In this document: positions 55,829 to 64,000 of the stretch, piece after piece | Layout of the letters: every line of letters begins with the position of its first letter | Numbering within the stretch: position 1 is the stretch's first letter | NCBI RefSeq assembly: GCF_002113025.1 | Contig: NZ_NEJH01000002.1 | Coordinates: 248,001-312,000, forward strand | Source: Pseudomonas sp. B28(2017) | GTDB lineage: Bacteria > Pseudomonadota > Gammaproteobacteria > Pseudomonadales > Pseudomonadaceae | Reading direction: 5' to 3' | DNA length: 64,000 bases | Made by a program: the position numbers and the translations under genes | The notes under the pieces: model-generated | The model's database searches: none | What the model saw: only the letters and a program-made list of their open reading frames with translations | Told to the model about the DNA's origin: nothing

Positions 55829-58276
55829 ATGCTGCTGTTGTGGATACTGGTTTTGCTGGTCGGAGTTGCTTGTTTGGCCCACCGCCGCATCGCCCCGCTG
55901 CCCACCCTGGCCATCGTGGCCGTCTATATCGTGGCAATGGGCGCTTTCAGCCGCGCGCCGGGCTGGTTGCTGCTGGTCTTCTGGGTCTTGATCGCCGCCG
56001 TCGCTGCGCCCTTGCTGCTGCCTGACCTGCGCCGCAAATTGTTCAGCGCACCGATGTTCAACTGGTTCCAGAAAACCCTGCCACCCATGTCGCAAACCGA
56101 ACGCGATGCCATCGATGCCGGCACGGTCTGGTGGGACGGCGAACTGTTCAGTGGCCGGCCGGACTGGAGCAAACTGCTGTCCTATCCCAAAGCGCAATTG
56201 AACGAAGAGGAACAGGCTTTCATCGACGGGCCGACTGAAACACTCTGCGCCATGGTCAATGATTGGCAGCTCGGTCAAACCATGGACCTGCCACCCGAAG
56301 CCTGGACATTCATCAAGGACAACGGCTTTTTCGCCCTGATCATCCCCAAGGAGTTTGGCGGCAAGGGCTTTTCCGCCTATGCCCACTCGCAAGTGGCGAT
56401 GAAACTGGCGAGCCACAGCGGCGACCTCGCCTCCACCGTGATGGTCCCCAACTCCCTCGGCCCGGCCGAACTGTTGCTGCATTACGGCACCGACGAACAA
56501 CGCAATCATTACCTGCCACGCCTGGCACGTGGCGATGACATCCCGTGCTTTGCCCTGACCGGTCCACTGGCCGGTTCCGACGCCGGCGGCATGCCGGACT
56601 CCGGAGTGATCTGCAAAGGGCAATGGGAGGGTCAGGAAGTCCTCGGCCTGCGCCTGAACTGGGAAAAGCGCTACATCACCCTCGGCCCGGTGGCCACCCT
56701 CCTCGGCCTGGCCTTCAAGGCCTACGACCCGGATCACTTGCTGGGCGAACAGGAAGACCTGGGTATCAGCCTGGCATTGATACCGACTGACACCGCTGGT
56801 GTCGAGATCGGCCGCCGGCATCTGCCGCTGGGTGCCGCATTCATGAATGGCCCGAACTCGGGCAAGGACGTGTTCGTCCCACTGGAGTTCCTCATCGGCG
56901 GCCAGGAAATGCTCGGCAAAGGCTGGATGATGCTGATGAATTGCCTGTCGGTCGGGCGTTCGATCTCCCTGCCGGCGGTGGGCACCGGCATGGCCAAGTT
57001 CACCAGCCTGGTGACGGGCCAGTACGCTCAGGTTCGCGAGCAGTTCAATGTACCGATTGCCGCTTTCGAAGGCATTCAGGAAGCCATGGCCCGCATCGGC
57101 GGCAATGCCTGGATGATGGACGCCGCGCGGATGCTCACTGCCAACGCGGTGGACCTCGGCGAGAAGCCGTCGGTGCTGTCGGCGATTCTCAAATACCACC
57201 TGACCGAACGCGGCCGCGAGTGCATCAGCCACGCCATGGATGTGCACGGCGGCAAGGCGATCATCATGGGGCCGAACAATTATCTCGGACGCATGTGGCA
57301 GGGCGCGCCGATCTGCATCACGGTGGAAGGCGCGAACATTCTTTCGCGTAACCTGATGATCTTCGGCCAGGGTGCGATTCGCTGCCATCCCTTCGTACTC
57401 AAGGAAATGGCCCTTGCCGGCCGTGAAGACAAGGACCAGGCACTCAAGGAATTCGATGGCCTGCTGCTCAAGCACATCGGCTTTGCCGTGAGCAACGCCG
57501 CCAGTACGCTGGTGTTGAATCTTGGTTTCGGGCACCTGGAACACACCCCGGGCGACAAACTCAGCCAGGGTTACTTCCGCGCACTCAATCGTCAGGCCGC
57601 TGCTTTCGCCATGCTCGCCGACCTCAGCATGATGCTGCTGGGTGGTGAACTGAAACGCCGGGAACGTCTGTCCGCGCGGTTGGGTGACGTGCTGAGCAAC
57701 CTTTACCTGGCCAGCGCCGCACTCAAGCGTTACCACGATCTCGACTCACCGCAATACATGATGCCGCTGCTGGCCTGGGCCATGGAGGAAAGCCTGGGGC
57801 AGGCCGAACGCGCCATGGATGAACTGCTGAGCAACTTCCCGAACAAGGTTGTGGGCTGCCTGTTGCGGGTGATCGTGTTCCCGTTCGGTCGCCGTCACAA
57901 AGGACCATCGGACAAACTCGCTGCCGAAGTCGCTGCATTGATTGGCCGCGCCAAAGGCGACCCTGCTCTGGAGGAATTGCTCCAGGGTTGCTATCGCCCA
58001 CAAGCGAGCGACGATCCGGTCGGAGCATTGCAACACGCCTGCAATCTGTTGAGCGCCGCACAGCCGTTGCACAAAAAGCTGCACGTGGCACTCAAGAGTG
58101 GCCAGGTCAAACCGGTGGCCGGCGAGTCGCTGATCGATGCCGCGTTCGAGGCTGGCGTGTTGCAGCCGGCGGAGGCCCAAACCCTACGTGAAGCCGAGGC
58201 GGCCCGGCGCAAGGTGATCGATGTCGATGACTTTGACCAAAAGGCTTTGGCACTGGCCAAGGGAAAGGTCCGCTGA
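55829..58276 (+). CDS. fadE: Acyl-CoA dehydrogenase, long FadE type
   Basis: 815 residues from ATG 55829, six bases after the AGGA; the ATG two codons earlier is too close. N-terminal membrane helices (MLLLWILVLLVGVACLAHRR and LWL-rich second segment) anchor it to the inner membrane, then an acyl-CoA dehydrogenase core (FALIIPKEFGGKGFSAYAHS, CFALTGPLAGSDAGGMPDSG, HAMDVHGGKAIIMGPNNYLG) with FAD and a long C-terminal extension. First step of fatty-acid beta-oxidation; passes electrons to ETF (etfBA, etfQO). Confidence 0.94.
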   Translation: MLLLWILVLLVGVACLAHRRIAPLPTLAIVAVYIVAMGAFSRAPGWLLLVFWVLIAAVAAPLLLPDLRRKLFSAPMFNWFQKTLPPMSQTERDAIDAGTVWWDGELFSGRPDWSKLLSYPKAQLNEEEQAFIDGPTETLCAMVNDWQLGQTMDLPPEAWTFIKDNGFFALIIPKEFGGKGFSAYAHSQVAMKLASHSGDLASTVMVPNSLGPAELLLHYGTDEQRNHYLPRLARGDDIPCFALTGPLAGSDAGGMPDSGVICKGQWEGQEVLGLRLNWEKRYITLGPVATLLGLAFKAYDPDHLLGEQEDLGISLALIPTDTAGVEIGRRHLPLGAAFMNGPNSGKDVFVPLEFLIGGQEMLGKGWMMLMNCLSVGRSISLPAVGTGMAKFTSLVTGQYAQVREQFNVPIAAFEGIQEAMARIGGNAWMMDAARMLTANAVDLGEKPSVLSAILKYHLTERGRECISHAMDVHGGKAIIMGPNNYLGRMWQGAPICITVEGANILSRNLMIFGQGAIRCHPFVLKEMALAGREDKDQALKEFDGLLLKHIGFAVSNAASTLVLNLGFGHLEHTPGDKLSQGYFRALNRQAAAFAMLADLSMMLLGGELKRRERLSARLGDVLSNLYLASAALKRYHDLDSPQYMMPLLAWAMEESLGQAERAMDELLSNFPNKVVGCLLRVIVFPFGRRHKGPSDKLAAEVAALIGRAKGDPALEELLQGCYRPQASDDPVGALQHACNLLSAAQPLHKKLHVALKSGQVKPVAGESLIDAAFEAGVLQPAEAQTLREAEAARRKVIDVDDFDQKALALAKGKVR

Positions 58277-58350
58277 TCCCTTCAAACATGTAAAAACGGG
58301 CGCAGGCGCTTTATACTCCCGCGCCCGTTTTGCTCTTGAGGACTTATCTC

Positions 58351-58758
58351 GTGTCCAACATCGTTGCCGATCATCTCGTTTTACTCGACCACCTGCGCAG
58401 CATTCTGGTCGCCGTAGGTGAGGCCGAGCAGGTTCCCGAAGAAAGCCATGCCTTGTTCCTTGAGCGCTTCGACGAACTGCTGGCGTCACTGCCGATCGAT
58501 CCGATCGAAAGCCAATACCTTGGCCAGGACATCCTGACTCAAGTCATTTCCCGTTACCCGCAAATCGCCCACCTGATTCCACGGGATCTGCTGTGGTATT
58601 TCGCCGGTGACTGTCTGCACTACTTGTCCGATGAAGAAATCGACCTGTATCAGGCACTGGAAGAGCGCCGCTTCGAAGCCGAACAGAACGACGAACCGTT
58701 CGACTGGAATCAGGAAAAGCAGCTGCTGGCGTTATCGAACCAGGACAGCAAGCACTGA
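58351..58758 (+). CDS. Conserved small acidic protein of unknown function
   Basis: 135 residues from GTG 58351 behind GAGGAC; the frame extends upstream without support. Acidic and mostly helical (LVLLDHLRSILVAVGEAEQV, ELLASLPIDPIESQYLGQDI, IAHLIPRDLLWYFAGDCLHY, LYQALEERRFEAEQNDEPFD). Cytoplasmic; no signal or known domain. Follows fadE at 74 bases. Confidence 0.85.
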   Translation: MSNIVADHLVLLDHLRSILVAVGEAEQVPEESHALFLERFDELLASLPIDPIESQYLGQDILTQVISRYPQIAHLIPRDLLWYFAGDCLHYLSDEEIDLYQALEERRFEAEQNDEPFDWNQEKQLLALSNQDSKH

Positions 58759-58776
58759 TCCCCGAATGATTCATGC

Positions 58777-58813
58777 AAAAGGCCCGCATGGTTGAACATG
58801 CGGGCCTTTTTTT
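58777..58813. terminator. Bidirectional terminator
   Basis: AAAAGGCCCGCATG, 6-base loop, CATGCGGGCCTTTTTTT, between the convergent small protein gene and the LysR gene. Confidence 0.95.
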
Positions 58814-58817
58814 GTGT

Positions 58818-59816
58818 TCAGAACAACCCGTCACTCTCCGGCAGTTCATACTCCGACGGGGACCAACCCGGACCATTCGACCTGCCTGGCTTGCCCAACG
58901 TCGGCTCCTTCTCCAGACACTCCACCAGGTAATCGATCAGCACCCGAAGCTTGGGAGGCAGGTACCGGGTTGGCGAATGCAGCAACCAGGCGCCGCCGTG
59001 ATAGGACGCCAGAAAGGTCCAGTCCGGCAGCACTTGCACCATCAACCCCTTCTCCAGGGCATGCCGCGCCGTGAAATACGGCAGGCTGCCAATACCGATG
59101 TGCTGCAACACCGCGCCATAACGTACGCCGGTGTGATTGGCCGCATACCGCCCACGCACACCGACGGTGACAGTCTTGTTGCCTTGCTTGAATTTCCAGC
59201 GCGCATCGCTCGGGGTTTCGCCCAAGTAAATGCAACTGTGGTTGAGCAAGTCATGGGGGTGAGTCGGCATGCCGTGCTCGGCCAGATACTGCGGTGTGGC
59301 GCAGAGCAAATGATCGATCGACAGCAACTGCCGCCCCACCAGCCCCGCAGGCGGCCGGTCGGTGATGCGAATCGCCAGGTCGACGTGATCGTCGATCAGA
59401 TCGACCTGACGGTCCTCAAGCAACATTTCCACATCCACTTTGGGATAACGGCGCAAAAACTCCGGCATATGCGGATGAATCACGATCCGGCCCACCGCTT
59501 TCGGCACGCTGATACGCACCAGCCCCTCGGGTTCATCGGTGAACTGACCACTGATTTCCATCACTGACCGGGCGGCACTGACCATATCCTGGCAGCGCTT
59601 GAACACCTCCTCGCCGCCGTCACTCAGGCGCAGCTTGCGCGTGGTTCGTTGCAGCAACCGGGTCGCGAGCGCCTTCTCCAGACGCGAAATGCTACGGCTG
59701 ACCGCCGAGGGCGAAGTACCCAACTGACGAGCCGCCTCCGAGAAACTGCCCGTCTCGACAACCTTGACGAAAATCGCCATTTCACCCAGCAGCGGCAGCG
59801 GAAGATTTATGCTCAC
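58818..59816 (-). CDS. LysR-family transcriptional regulator
   Basis: 332 residues. N-terminal winged helix (about 12-70: MAIFVKVVETGSFSEAARQL, TSPSAVSRSISRLEKALATR), then periplasmic-binding-like effector domain with RISVPKAVGRIVIHPHMPEF, DLAIRITDRPPAGLVGRQLL. Resembles regulators of the CrgA/LrhA-like group that control a divergent gene. Divergent from alaX by 89 bases, which makes alaX a candidate target. Confidence 0.94.
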   Translation of the reverse strand: MSINLPLPLLGEMAIFVKVVETGSFSEAARQLGTSPSAVSRSISRLEKALATRLLQRTTRKLRLSDGGEEVFKRCQDMVSAARSVMEISGQFTDEPEGLVRISVPKAVGRIVIHPHMPEFLRRYPKVDVEMLLEDRQVDLIDDHVDLAIRITDRPPAGLVGRQLLSIDHLLCATPQYLAEHGMPTHPHDLLNHSCIYLGETPSDARWKFKQGNKTVTVGVRGRYAANHTGVRYGAVLQHIGIGSLPYFTARHALEKGLMVQVLPDWTFLASYHGGAWLLHSPTRYLPPKLRVLIDYLVECLEKEPTLGKPGRSNGPGWSPSEYELPESDGLF

Positions 59817-59846
59817 AGCGCAACAGTCCTTTGATGTTTGCCCGGA

Positions 59847-59875
59847 TTATCACGTATTTACCGGCTTTCTATAAT
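59847..59875 (+). promoter_or_regulatory. sigma70 promoter of the alaX gene
   Basis: TTATCA (59847-59852), 17 bases, TATAAT (59870-59875). The start near 59882 gives a short leader before ATG 59906. It overlaps the LysR promoter region. Confidence 0.6.
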
Positions 59876-59905
59876 AAAAGCAGATATTCAATACGAGCCT
59901 GGAAT

Positions 59906-60532
59906 ATGACGCTGCGCCTTTTTTTCCATAGTGATGAGCTCAAGGCCAACGTGGAAGTCCTGGAGTGCATCCCCCACGAAAACGAGTTTGCCGTGGTCTT
60001 GCGAGCGACCCTGTTCCACCCTCAAGGCGGCGGACAGCCTTGCGACACTGGCGGGATCGGCGAAAGCCAGGTGCTGCGCGTGCTCCAGGAGCCCGGGCGG
60101 ATCATTCATTTCGTCGACCGACCGGTAAAAACCGGCATGACGCAAATCCGCGTCGACGAACAACGCCGGTTGTTCAACACGCGCATGCATTCGGCCGGGC
60201 ATTTGATCGGGCACTTTGTACAAGCCATGGGCTGGATGCCGATCAAGGCGCATCACTGGCCTGGTGAAGGTCGTGTGCAATTCAAACCGGGTAACTCAGC
60301 GCAGGACATCGAGGCCCGGACAATTGAGCATGGCATCGGGCAGTGGATCGACCACGACCTGCCGCGCCTGACCTCACTGCGCGAAGGCGCCCGGGAGATC
60401 GGTTTCGGTGAACTGCCCGCCTACGGTTGCGGCGGCACCCATGTACGCAGCCTGAAGGATTTGGGTGCGGTCACGATCAACAGCCTTTCGCAAAAGAAAG
60501 GCACGCTGTCGGTCCACTACCACGTCGACTGA
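59906..60532 (+). CDS. AlaX-type alanyl-tRNA editing protein
   Basis: 208 residues from ATG 59906. Standalone editing domain related to AlaRS that hydrolyses mischarged Ser- or Gly-tRNA(Ala). Motifs FHPQGGGQPCDTGGI, the zinc site in TRMHSAGHLIGHF (HxxxH) and YGCGGTHVRSLKDLG (CxxxH). The length fits the short AlaX form. Divergent from a LysR gene; terminated at 60591-60625. Confidence 0.92.
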   Translation: MTLRLFFHSDELKANVEVLECIPHENEFAVVLRATLFHPQGGGQPCDTGGIGESQVLRVLQEPGRIIHFVDRPVKTGMTQIRVDEQRRLFNTRMHSAGHLIGHFVQAMGWMPIKAHHWPGEGRVQFKPGNSAQDIEARTIEHGIGQWIDHDLPRLTSLREGAREIGFGELPAYGCGGTHVRSLKDLGAVTINSLSQKKGTLSVHYHVD

Positions 60533-60590
60533 GCACAGGGCGCTCGTGAGAGCACCTGATTTTATCGATGCAAGCATTGCCTGGAACGCA

Positions 60591-60625
60591 AAAGGCCCGC
60601 TCAGTCAGACTGGCGGGCCTTTTTT
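60591..60625 (+). terminator. Terminator of the alaX gene
   Basis: AAAGGCCCGC and GCGGGCC with an inner CAGTC/GACTG helix, then seven Ts; 58 bases after the stop. Confidence 0.88.
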
Positions 60626-61169
60626 TACTTCAGCGCAACCGGTCGACATCAGGCGGGCGCATTGCACTGCGACCCCGCCCACCCGCCTGGCTCCAGTCTT
60701 TGCACCAATGGTTTTCTTAAAATTCATGGCACTTTGGTTTGATTGAACTACCTTCAAACAATAAGAAGTCATGACGGCTCGAATTTCCACGTCAGCTTCA
60801 GTGATCAGAAAGCGGACTGGCAAAAGGAGTTACCTCACCATGATCCTGGCAGGCGTTTCCGGCTCTGTACCTTCATGGCCGATTACTTTGCGGGGGAACC
60901 AGGTTGGCGGGCAGTACCGTCCACAGGCGCGAGTATCGCTCCGACAGGCAGTCCAGGTAACCGGATCACTAAAAACCGTTTCAGCAAAGGTCGCTCGCTG
61001 TCCAGCCAGATCAGCGAATGGCGCCCGCTCGTGTGCAGCATGCAAGGAATAACGCCAGGGCCTTGAATAAGTGGTCTGGCGCATTGGGGGGGGATAGCCC
61101 GATCCCCGTGAAGTGATCCGAGACAACCAAGACTGCCTAAAGGCGGCCTATCCAGTGAGGATGTACTAA
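60626..61169. other. Intergenic region before the Tad cluster, no confident gene
   Basis: 544 bases. Contains small plus-strand frames, the best with an AAGGAG site before ATG 60840 and about 70 residues, but its composition is not clearly coding and I recognise no Flp or CpaB features. It should also carry the promoter of the secretin gene. It may be a remnant or a control region. Confidence 0.5.
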
Positions 61170-62393
61170 ATGAGCCTTCATCCCGTGCCCGCTTTCAAGC
61201 GAATTATCCATGGCCTGTTCTGGGTGGGCCTCAGCGTGGATGCGGCTCATGCCGCGCCGGCCAACTGTCCGCAACTGGACAATTGGCCGACGACGTACGA
61301 GGTCGGCCAAGGGCTGCAGAGTGAACTGCGCAGCCCCGTTCCGGTAACGCAACTGGCGGTGGGTGACCCGAAGATTGCCGACGTGCAACCCAGCGGCAGC
61401 AACGCTTTCATACTCACGGGCATTGCGCCGGGGACCACCAGCCTTATGGTGTGGACCGCCTGTTCGAAAACCCCGCGCCAAAGCATGGTGTTCGTCAAGG
61501 GCAAAGCCACAGCGGCGCTGACCAGCGTGCCGTCGGTACCTTCCGACGACCCGCTGTTGCCGAGCCAGGTGCAGACCGATATCCGCTTCGTTGAAGTCAG
61601 CCGGACCAAGCTCAAGGAAGCCTCGGCCTCGATTTTCGGCATTCGCGGCAACTTCCTGTTCGGCTCGCCGAGAACCTTGCCCACCATCGGCGGCATTGTC
61701 ACGCCGGTGATACCGGTGAACAACAACAACTTCAACCTCACGTTTGCTACCGGCAATACCCTGGTGGCGCTCAACGCGCTGGAAGGCAGCGGTTTCGCCT
61801 ACACCCTGGCGCGGCCCAGCCTGGTAGCGCTCAGCGGGCAGAGTGCGAGCTTCCTGGCCGGCGGTGAAATACCGATTCCGGTGCCTAGTTCAGGTAGCGA
61901 TAACGTGTCTATCGAGTACAAGGAGTTCGGTATCCGCCTGACCCTGACACCGACCATCGTCGGAAAAAGCCGTATCGCGCTGAAGGTGGCGCCGGAAGTC
62001 AGTGAACTGGACTTCACCAACGCCGTGAGCATCGCCGGCACGGTAGTCCCGGCCCTGACCGTGCGCCGCACCGATACCAGCATCTCCCTGGCCGACGGCG
62101 AAAGCTTCGTCATCAGCGGCCTGATCAGCACCCACAATGATTCCCAGGTGAACAAGTTTCCGGGGCTGGGCGATATCCCGGTGCTGGGCGCGTTTTTCCG
62201 CGACAACACCATCAACCGTGAAGAGCGCGAACTGCTGATGATCGTCACCCCGCATCTGGTCCAGCCACTGGCGGCCAATGCACAATTGCCATCATTGCCT
62301 GGCGAACAGCTGCGCAATTATGACCCGAACTTCTACCGCATGTTTTTCCTCGAAAATGGCGACTTCGACAGTCGCAGCGGGCTCTCGCAATGA
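61170..62393 (+). CDS. Tad pilus-type secretin (RcpA/CpaC-like)
   Basis: 407 residues with a signal peptide (cut near AHA|APAN, about residue 29). N0/BON-like N-domain (QGLQSELRSPVPVTQLAVGD, IADVQPSGSNAFILTGIAPG), then a type II/III secretin core: VQTDIRFVEVSRTKLKEAS, FLAGGEIPIPVPSSG, YKEFGIRLTLTPTIVG and the C-terminal LGDIPVLGAFFRDNTINRE. Forms the outer-membrane channel of a Tad/Flp pilus. Short form of the family. Ribosome site GAGGATG just before the start. Confidence 0.93.
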   Translation: MSLHPVPAFKRIIHGLFWVGLSVDAAHAAPANCPQLDNWPTTYEVGQGLQSELRSPVPVTQLAVGDPKIADVQPSGSNAFILTGIAPGTTSLMVWTACSKTPRQSMVFVKGKATAALTSVPSVPSDDPLLPSQVQTDIRFVEVSRTKLKEASASIFGIRGNFLFGSPRTLPTIGGIVTPVIPVNNNNFNLTFATGNTLVALNALEGSGFAYTLARPSLVALSGQSASFLAGGEIPIPVPSSGSDNVSIEYKEFGIRLTLTPTIVGKSRIALKVAPEVSELDFTNAVSIAGTVVPALTVRRTDTSISLADGESFVISGLISTHNDSQVNKFPGLGDIPVLGAFFRDNTINREERELLMIVTPHLVQPLAANAQLPSLPGEQLRNYDPNFYRMFFLENGDFDSRSGLSQ

Positions 62394-62512
62394 ACCGAAG
62401 CCTGAACCGGACTTGCCTCACCCTCACTCGTAACGGCGACGTTGAACGCTTGCCGGGCCAGCTGTATTGCCATTGGCCAGGCGTTCAACCTGTTGTCGCC
62501 AGAGGACCTTCG

Positions 62513-63226
62513 ATGAAAGCAGTCATTGCAATAGCGGCGACATTGATGCTCGCAGGGTGTGCCAGCAATGGCACTGTTTCGCGGCCGGCCAGCTGTGCCA
62601 AGCCCGGTTCGGAGCAAGAACTGTCCCTGAACCTGGCCGACAACATGGCCGACGAAGGCCGTTTGTATGCCAGCCTGGCGAATCTGGAAGGTTTGCCCGA
62701 TAACCTGGTCCAGGTTCGCCTGCGCAAGGCTCGCGTGCTGCGCTTGATGGGCCGTAGCGGCGACGCGCAGCCGTTGTACGAAAGCCTGCTCGGCACCTGT
62801 CTGGCGGCTGAAGGGGAACATGGCCTGGGCCAGTTGGCCGCCGCCAGGAATGATAACGCCAGCGCTGCCACTCACCTCGAACGTGCGGTGAAGATGGCCC
62901 CCACTGACGAAAAAATGCGCAATGACCTGGGGGTCGTCTATCTCAATCAGCGACGGATCCCCGAAGCACGCTTTGAGTTCATGACCGCCATGGAGCTCAA
63001 GCAGGCCAACACACTGGCGGCACTCAATATGGTGACGCTGCTGATCTACCAGGATAACTGGAAGGCAGCTGCCGAACTCGTGACCCGCGCCGACTTGAGC
63101 CCCAAGCAAGTCGCCGAGGCTCAAACCCGCGCGGAAAAACTCAAGGCCTCCGCCAAAAAAGTGGTGGCCGCCGAGGAGAATCGCAAGACTGAGGTAGCCG
63201 ATGCCTCTTCCAGTGCGAACAAGTAG
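62513..63226 (+). CDS. TadD-like tetratricopeptide lipoprotein
   Basis: 237 residues from ATG 62513 (ribosome site AGAGGAC); the frame is open upstream to 62390 but that part has no lipobox. Lipoprotein signal MKAVIAIAATLMLAGCASNG (Cys16). TPR-like helical pairs (RLRKARVLRLMGRSGDAQPL, NDNASAATHLERAVKMAPTD, LNQRRIPEARFEFMTAMEL), then a Lys/Ala-rich tail. TadD acts as a pilotin-like factor for the secretin. Confidence 0.88.
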   Translation: MKAVIAIAATLMLAGCASNGTVSRPASCAKPGSEQELSLNLADNMADEGRLYASLANLEGLPDNLVQVRLRKARVLRLMGRSGDAQPLYESLLGTCLAAEGEHGLGQLAAARNDNASAATHLERAVKMAPTDEKMRNDLGVVYLNQRRIPEARFEFMTAMELKQANTLAALNMVTLLIYQDNWKAAAELVTRADLSPKQVAEAQTRAEKLKASAKKVVAAEENRKTEVADASSSANK

Positions 63227-63244
63227 AACGTACGAGGAGTCAAG

Positions 63245-63520
63245 ATGAAGACCAAAAGGCTGTTGATCCTGTACATGGCTTGCCTGTCCACCACTGCCTG
63301 GGCCATTGAACCGGGCCCCTCTTCGCCGTATCAACAAGGCACCGAACAGTGGTTGCAGCTGCAGATTCGCGGCGTGGTTGCCTCCCCTATACGGCAAACC
63401 GCTTCGGCCACCGAACGTGACCTGGCCATGCAGCGCTGGCTGAATAGCTTCAGCTACCCGATTCCGGAGTTTTATGACCAGGATCAAGCGGGAGATCTGA
63501 GCATCAGCGGCAGTAACTGA
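63245..63520 (+). CDS. DUF3613-domain small exported protein
   Basis: 91 residues with a signal peptide (LLILYMACLSTTAWAIEPGP, cut near residue 20). The mature part contains TEQWLQLQIRGVVASPIRQT and ERDLAMQRWLNSFSYPIPEF, matching DUF3613 proteins of tad loci. Periplasmic partner of unknown role. Separated from the TadD-like gene by 18 bases. Confidence 0.85.
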   Translation: MKTKRLLILYMACLSTTAWAIEPGPSSPYQQGTEQWLQLQIRGVVASPIRQTASATERDLAMQRWLNSFSYPIPEFYDQDQAGDLSISGSN

Positions 63521-63561
63521 GGCTTATCGATGGGTGATCAGCTTCTGGCCCGGACCAGAGT

Positions 63562-63587
63562 AGCCTGGCTGCAAAGCCAGGCTTTTT
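63562..63587 (+). terminator. Terminator of the rightward Tad genes
   Basis: AGCCTGGCTGCAAAGCCAGGCT with a T-run after it, 42 bases past the DUF3613 stop. Confidence 0.9.
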
Positions 63588-63735
63588 GTCGTGTGCAGCA
63601 AAAGCGCTGGTATCTACGCACTATCCATCTGTGGACGGATTTCCCCGAAGCAGATGTGTAGATAATTGACAGGACAGTGCTGGTCAGGTTCGGGTGGCAA
63701 GGCTGTCGCACTCGACAGCCTCAAGCCGTTTGACC

Positions 63736-64000
63736 TCATCCGAAGGCTCTCAACACCCCGATCAGGGCTGGACCGATGGCAACCAGAAAGAAGCTCGGCC
63801 ACAGGCAAAAAATCAACGGAAATATGAGTTTGGTACCGATTTTTGCCCCAGCCTCTTCCGCAGCCTGGGTGCGCCGGTCGCGGAACTCATCGGCATAGAT
63901 ACGCAGGGTGTCGGCCACGCTGGTACCGAAGCGGATGCTCTGCGCCAACAGGCTGACCAACCCTTGCACGTCATCCAGACCGGTGCGCACAGCCAGTTGC
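63736..64000 (-). CDS. tadC: TadC-like type II secretion F family protein, 5' end outside window
   Basis: The C-terminal 87 residues are visible; the frame continues off the right edge. Typical TadC/GspF end: DDVQGLVSLLAQSIRFGTSV, YADEFRDRRTQAAEEAGAKI, LIFPLIFCLWPSFFLVAIGP, then a membrane tail. It is an inner-membrane platform protein of Tad pili. Convergent to the secretin operon. Confidence 0.88.
   Translation of the reverse strand, partial: QLAVRTGLDDVQGLVSLLAQSIRFGTSVADTLRIYADEFRDRRTQAAEEAGAKIGTKLIFPLIFCLWPSFFLVAIGPALIGVLRAFG

Noticed and set aside
55577..57736. Upstream extension of the transglutaminase-like frame to 939 codons
   Set aside because: The extra part is antisense to fadE; the true start is ATG 55576.

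Overview
The window is chromosomal DNA of a Pseudomonas, most likely of the P. fluorescens group. Three things support this: high-GC codon use, many copies of the GTGGGAGCGAGC(A/C)TGCTCGCGA-type REP hairpin typical of that group, and gene blocks whose order matches the P. aeruginosa core as I remember it (etfA-etfB-etfQO; tatD-holB-tmk-mltG-pabC-fabF-acpP-fabG-fabD-plsX-rpmF-yceD-maf-sppA-HAD-rluC-rne; murB-ptp-kdsB-trm112-lpxK-exbD-exbB-comEC). No tRNA, rRNA, CRISPR, IS element or prophage was seen.

Layout. 1-7.5 kb: a partial LTA-synthase/sulfatase-type membrane enzyme, a START-domain periplasmic protein, a small cysteine-cluster protein, a secreted protein of unknown function, a MocR (GntR/aminotransferase) regulator with direct-repeat operators, and an operon of a solute-binding protein, a DUF4398 lipoprotein and an OmpA-type lipoprotein. 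7.5-11.5 kb: the electron-transfer flavoprotein genes (etfBA, and divergent etfQO with a clear sigma70 promoter and a PsrA-type operator), which feed electrons from beta-oxidation into the ubiquinone pool. 11.6-16.9 kb: a D-galactonate catabolic operon (dgoK-dgoA-dgoD-dgoT-iclR). 17-22.5 kb: a GNAT acetyltransferase, an MFS transporter, small exported proteins, DUF1285, a DUF4823 lipoprotein, moaA and a TetR regulator. 22.7 kb: the sRNA RgsA with a sigma-S-like -10.

22.8-36.1 kb: a leftward block for fatty-acid, lipid and cell-wall synthesis and DNA replication, ending in tatD. Its usual pilZ gene is gone except for a C-terminal scrap. 36.1-40.1 kb: rne (RNase E) with a long leader. 40.1-44.6 kb: an accessory two-subunit molybdenum hydroxylase operon with its own XdhC and MocA-like maturation genes, lying between rne and murB. 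44.8-52.4 kb: murB, ptp, kdsB, trm112, lpxK, exbD, exbB and comEC, then a divergent DUF2062 gene.

52.4-60.6 kb: an ABC-2 exporter, a GST, a transglutaminase-like protein, a FadE-type acyl-CoA dehydrogenase, a small conserved protein, a LysR regulator and an AlaX-type alanyl-tRNA editing protein. 61.2-64 kb: the edge of a Tad/Flp pilus locus (secretin, TadD-like lipoprotein, DUF3613 protein) facing the 3' end of tadC on the other strand. Most of the window is well-understood core metabolism. The less ordinary items are the pilZ deletion scar, the molybdenum hydroxylase island, several unassigned operators and the split Tad locus. I did not find a convincing wholly new system.
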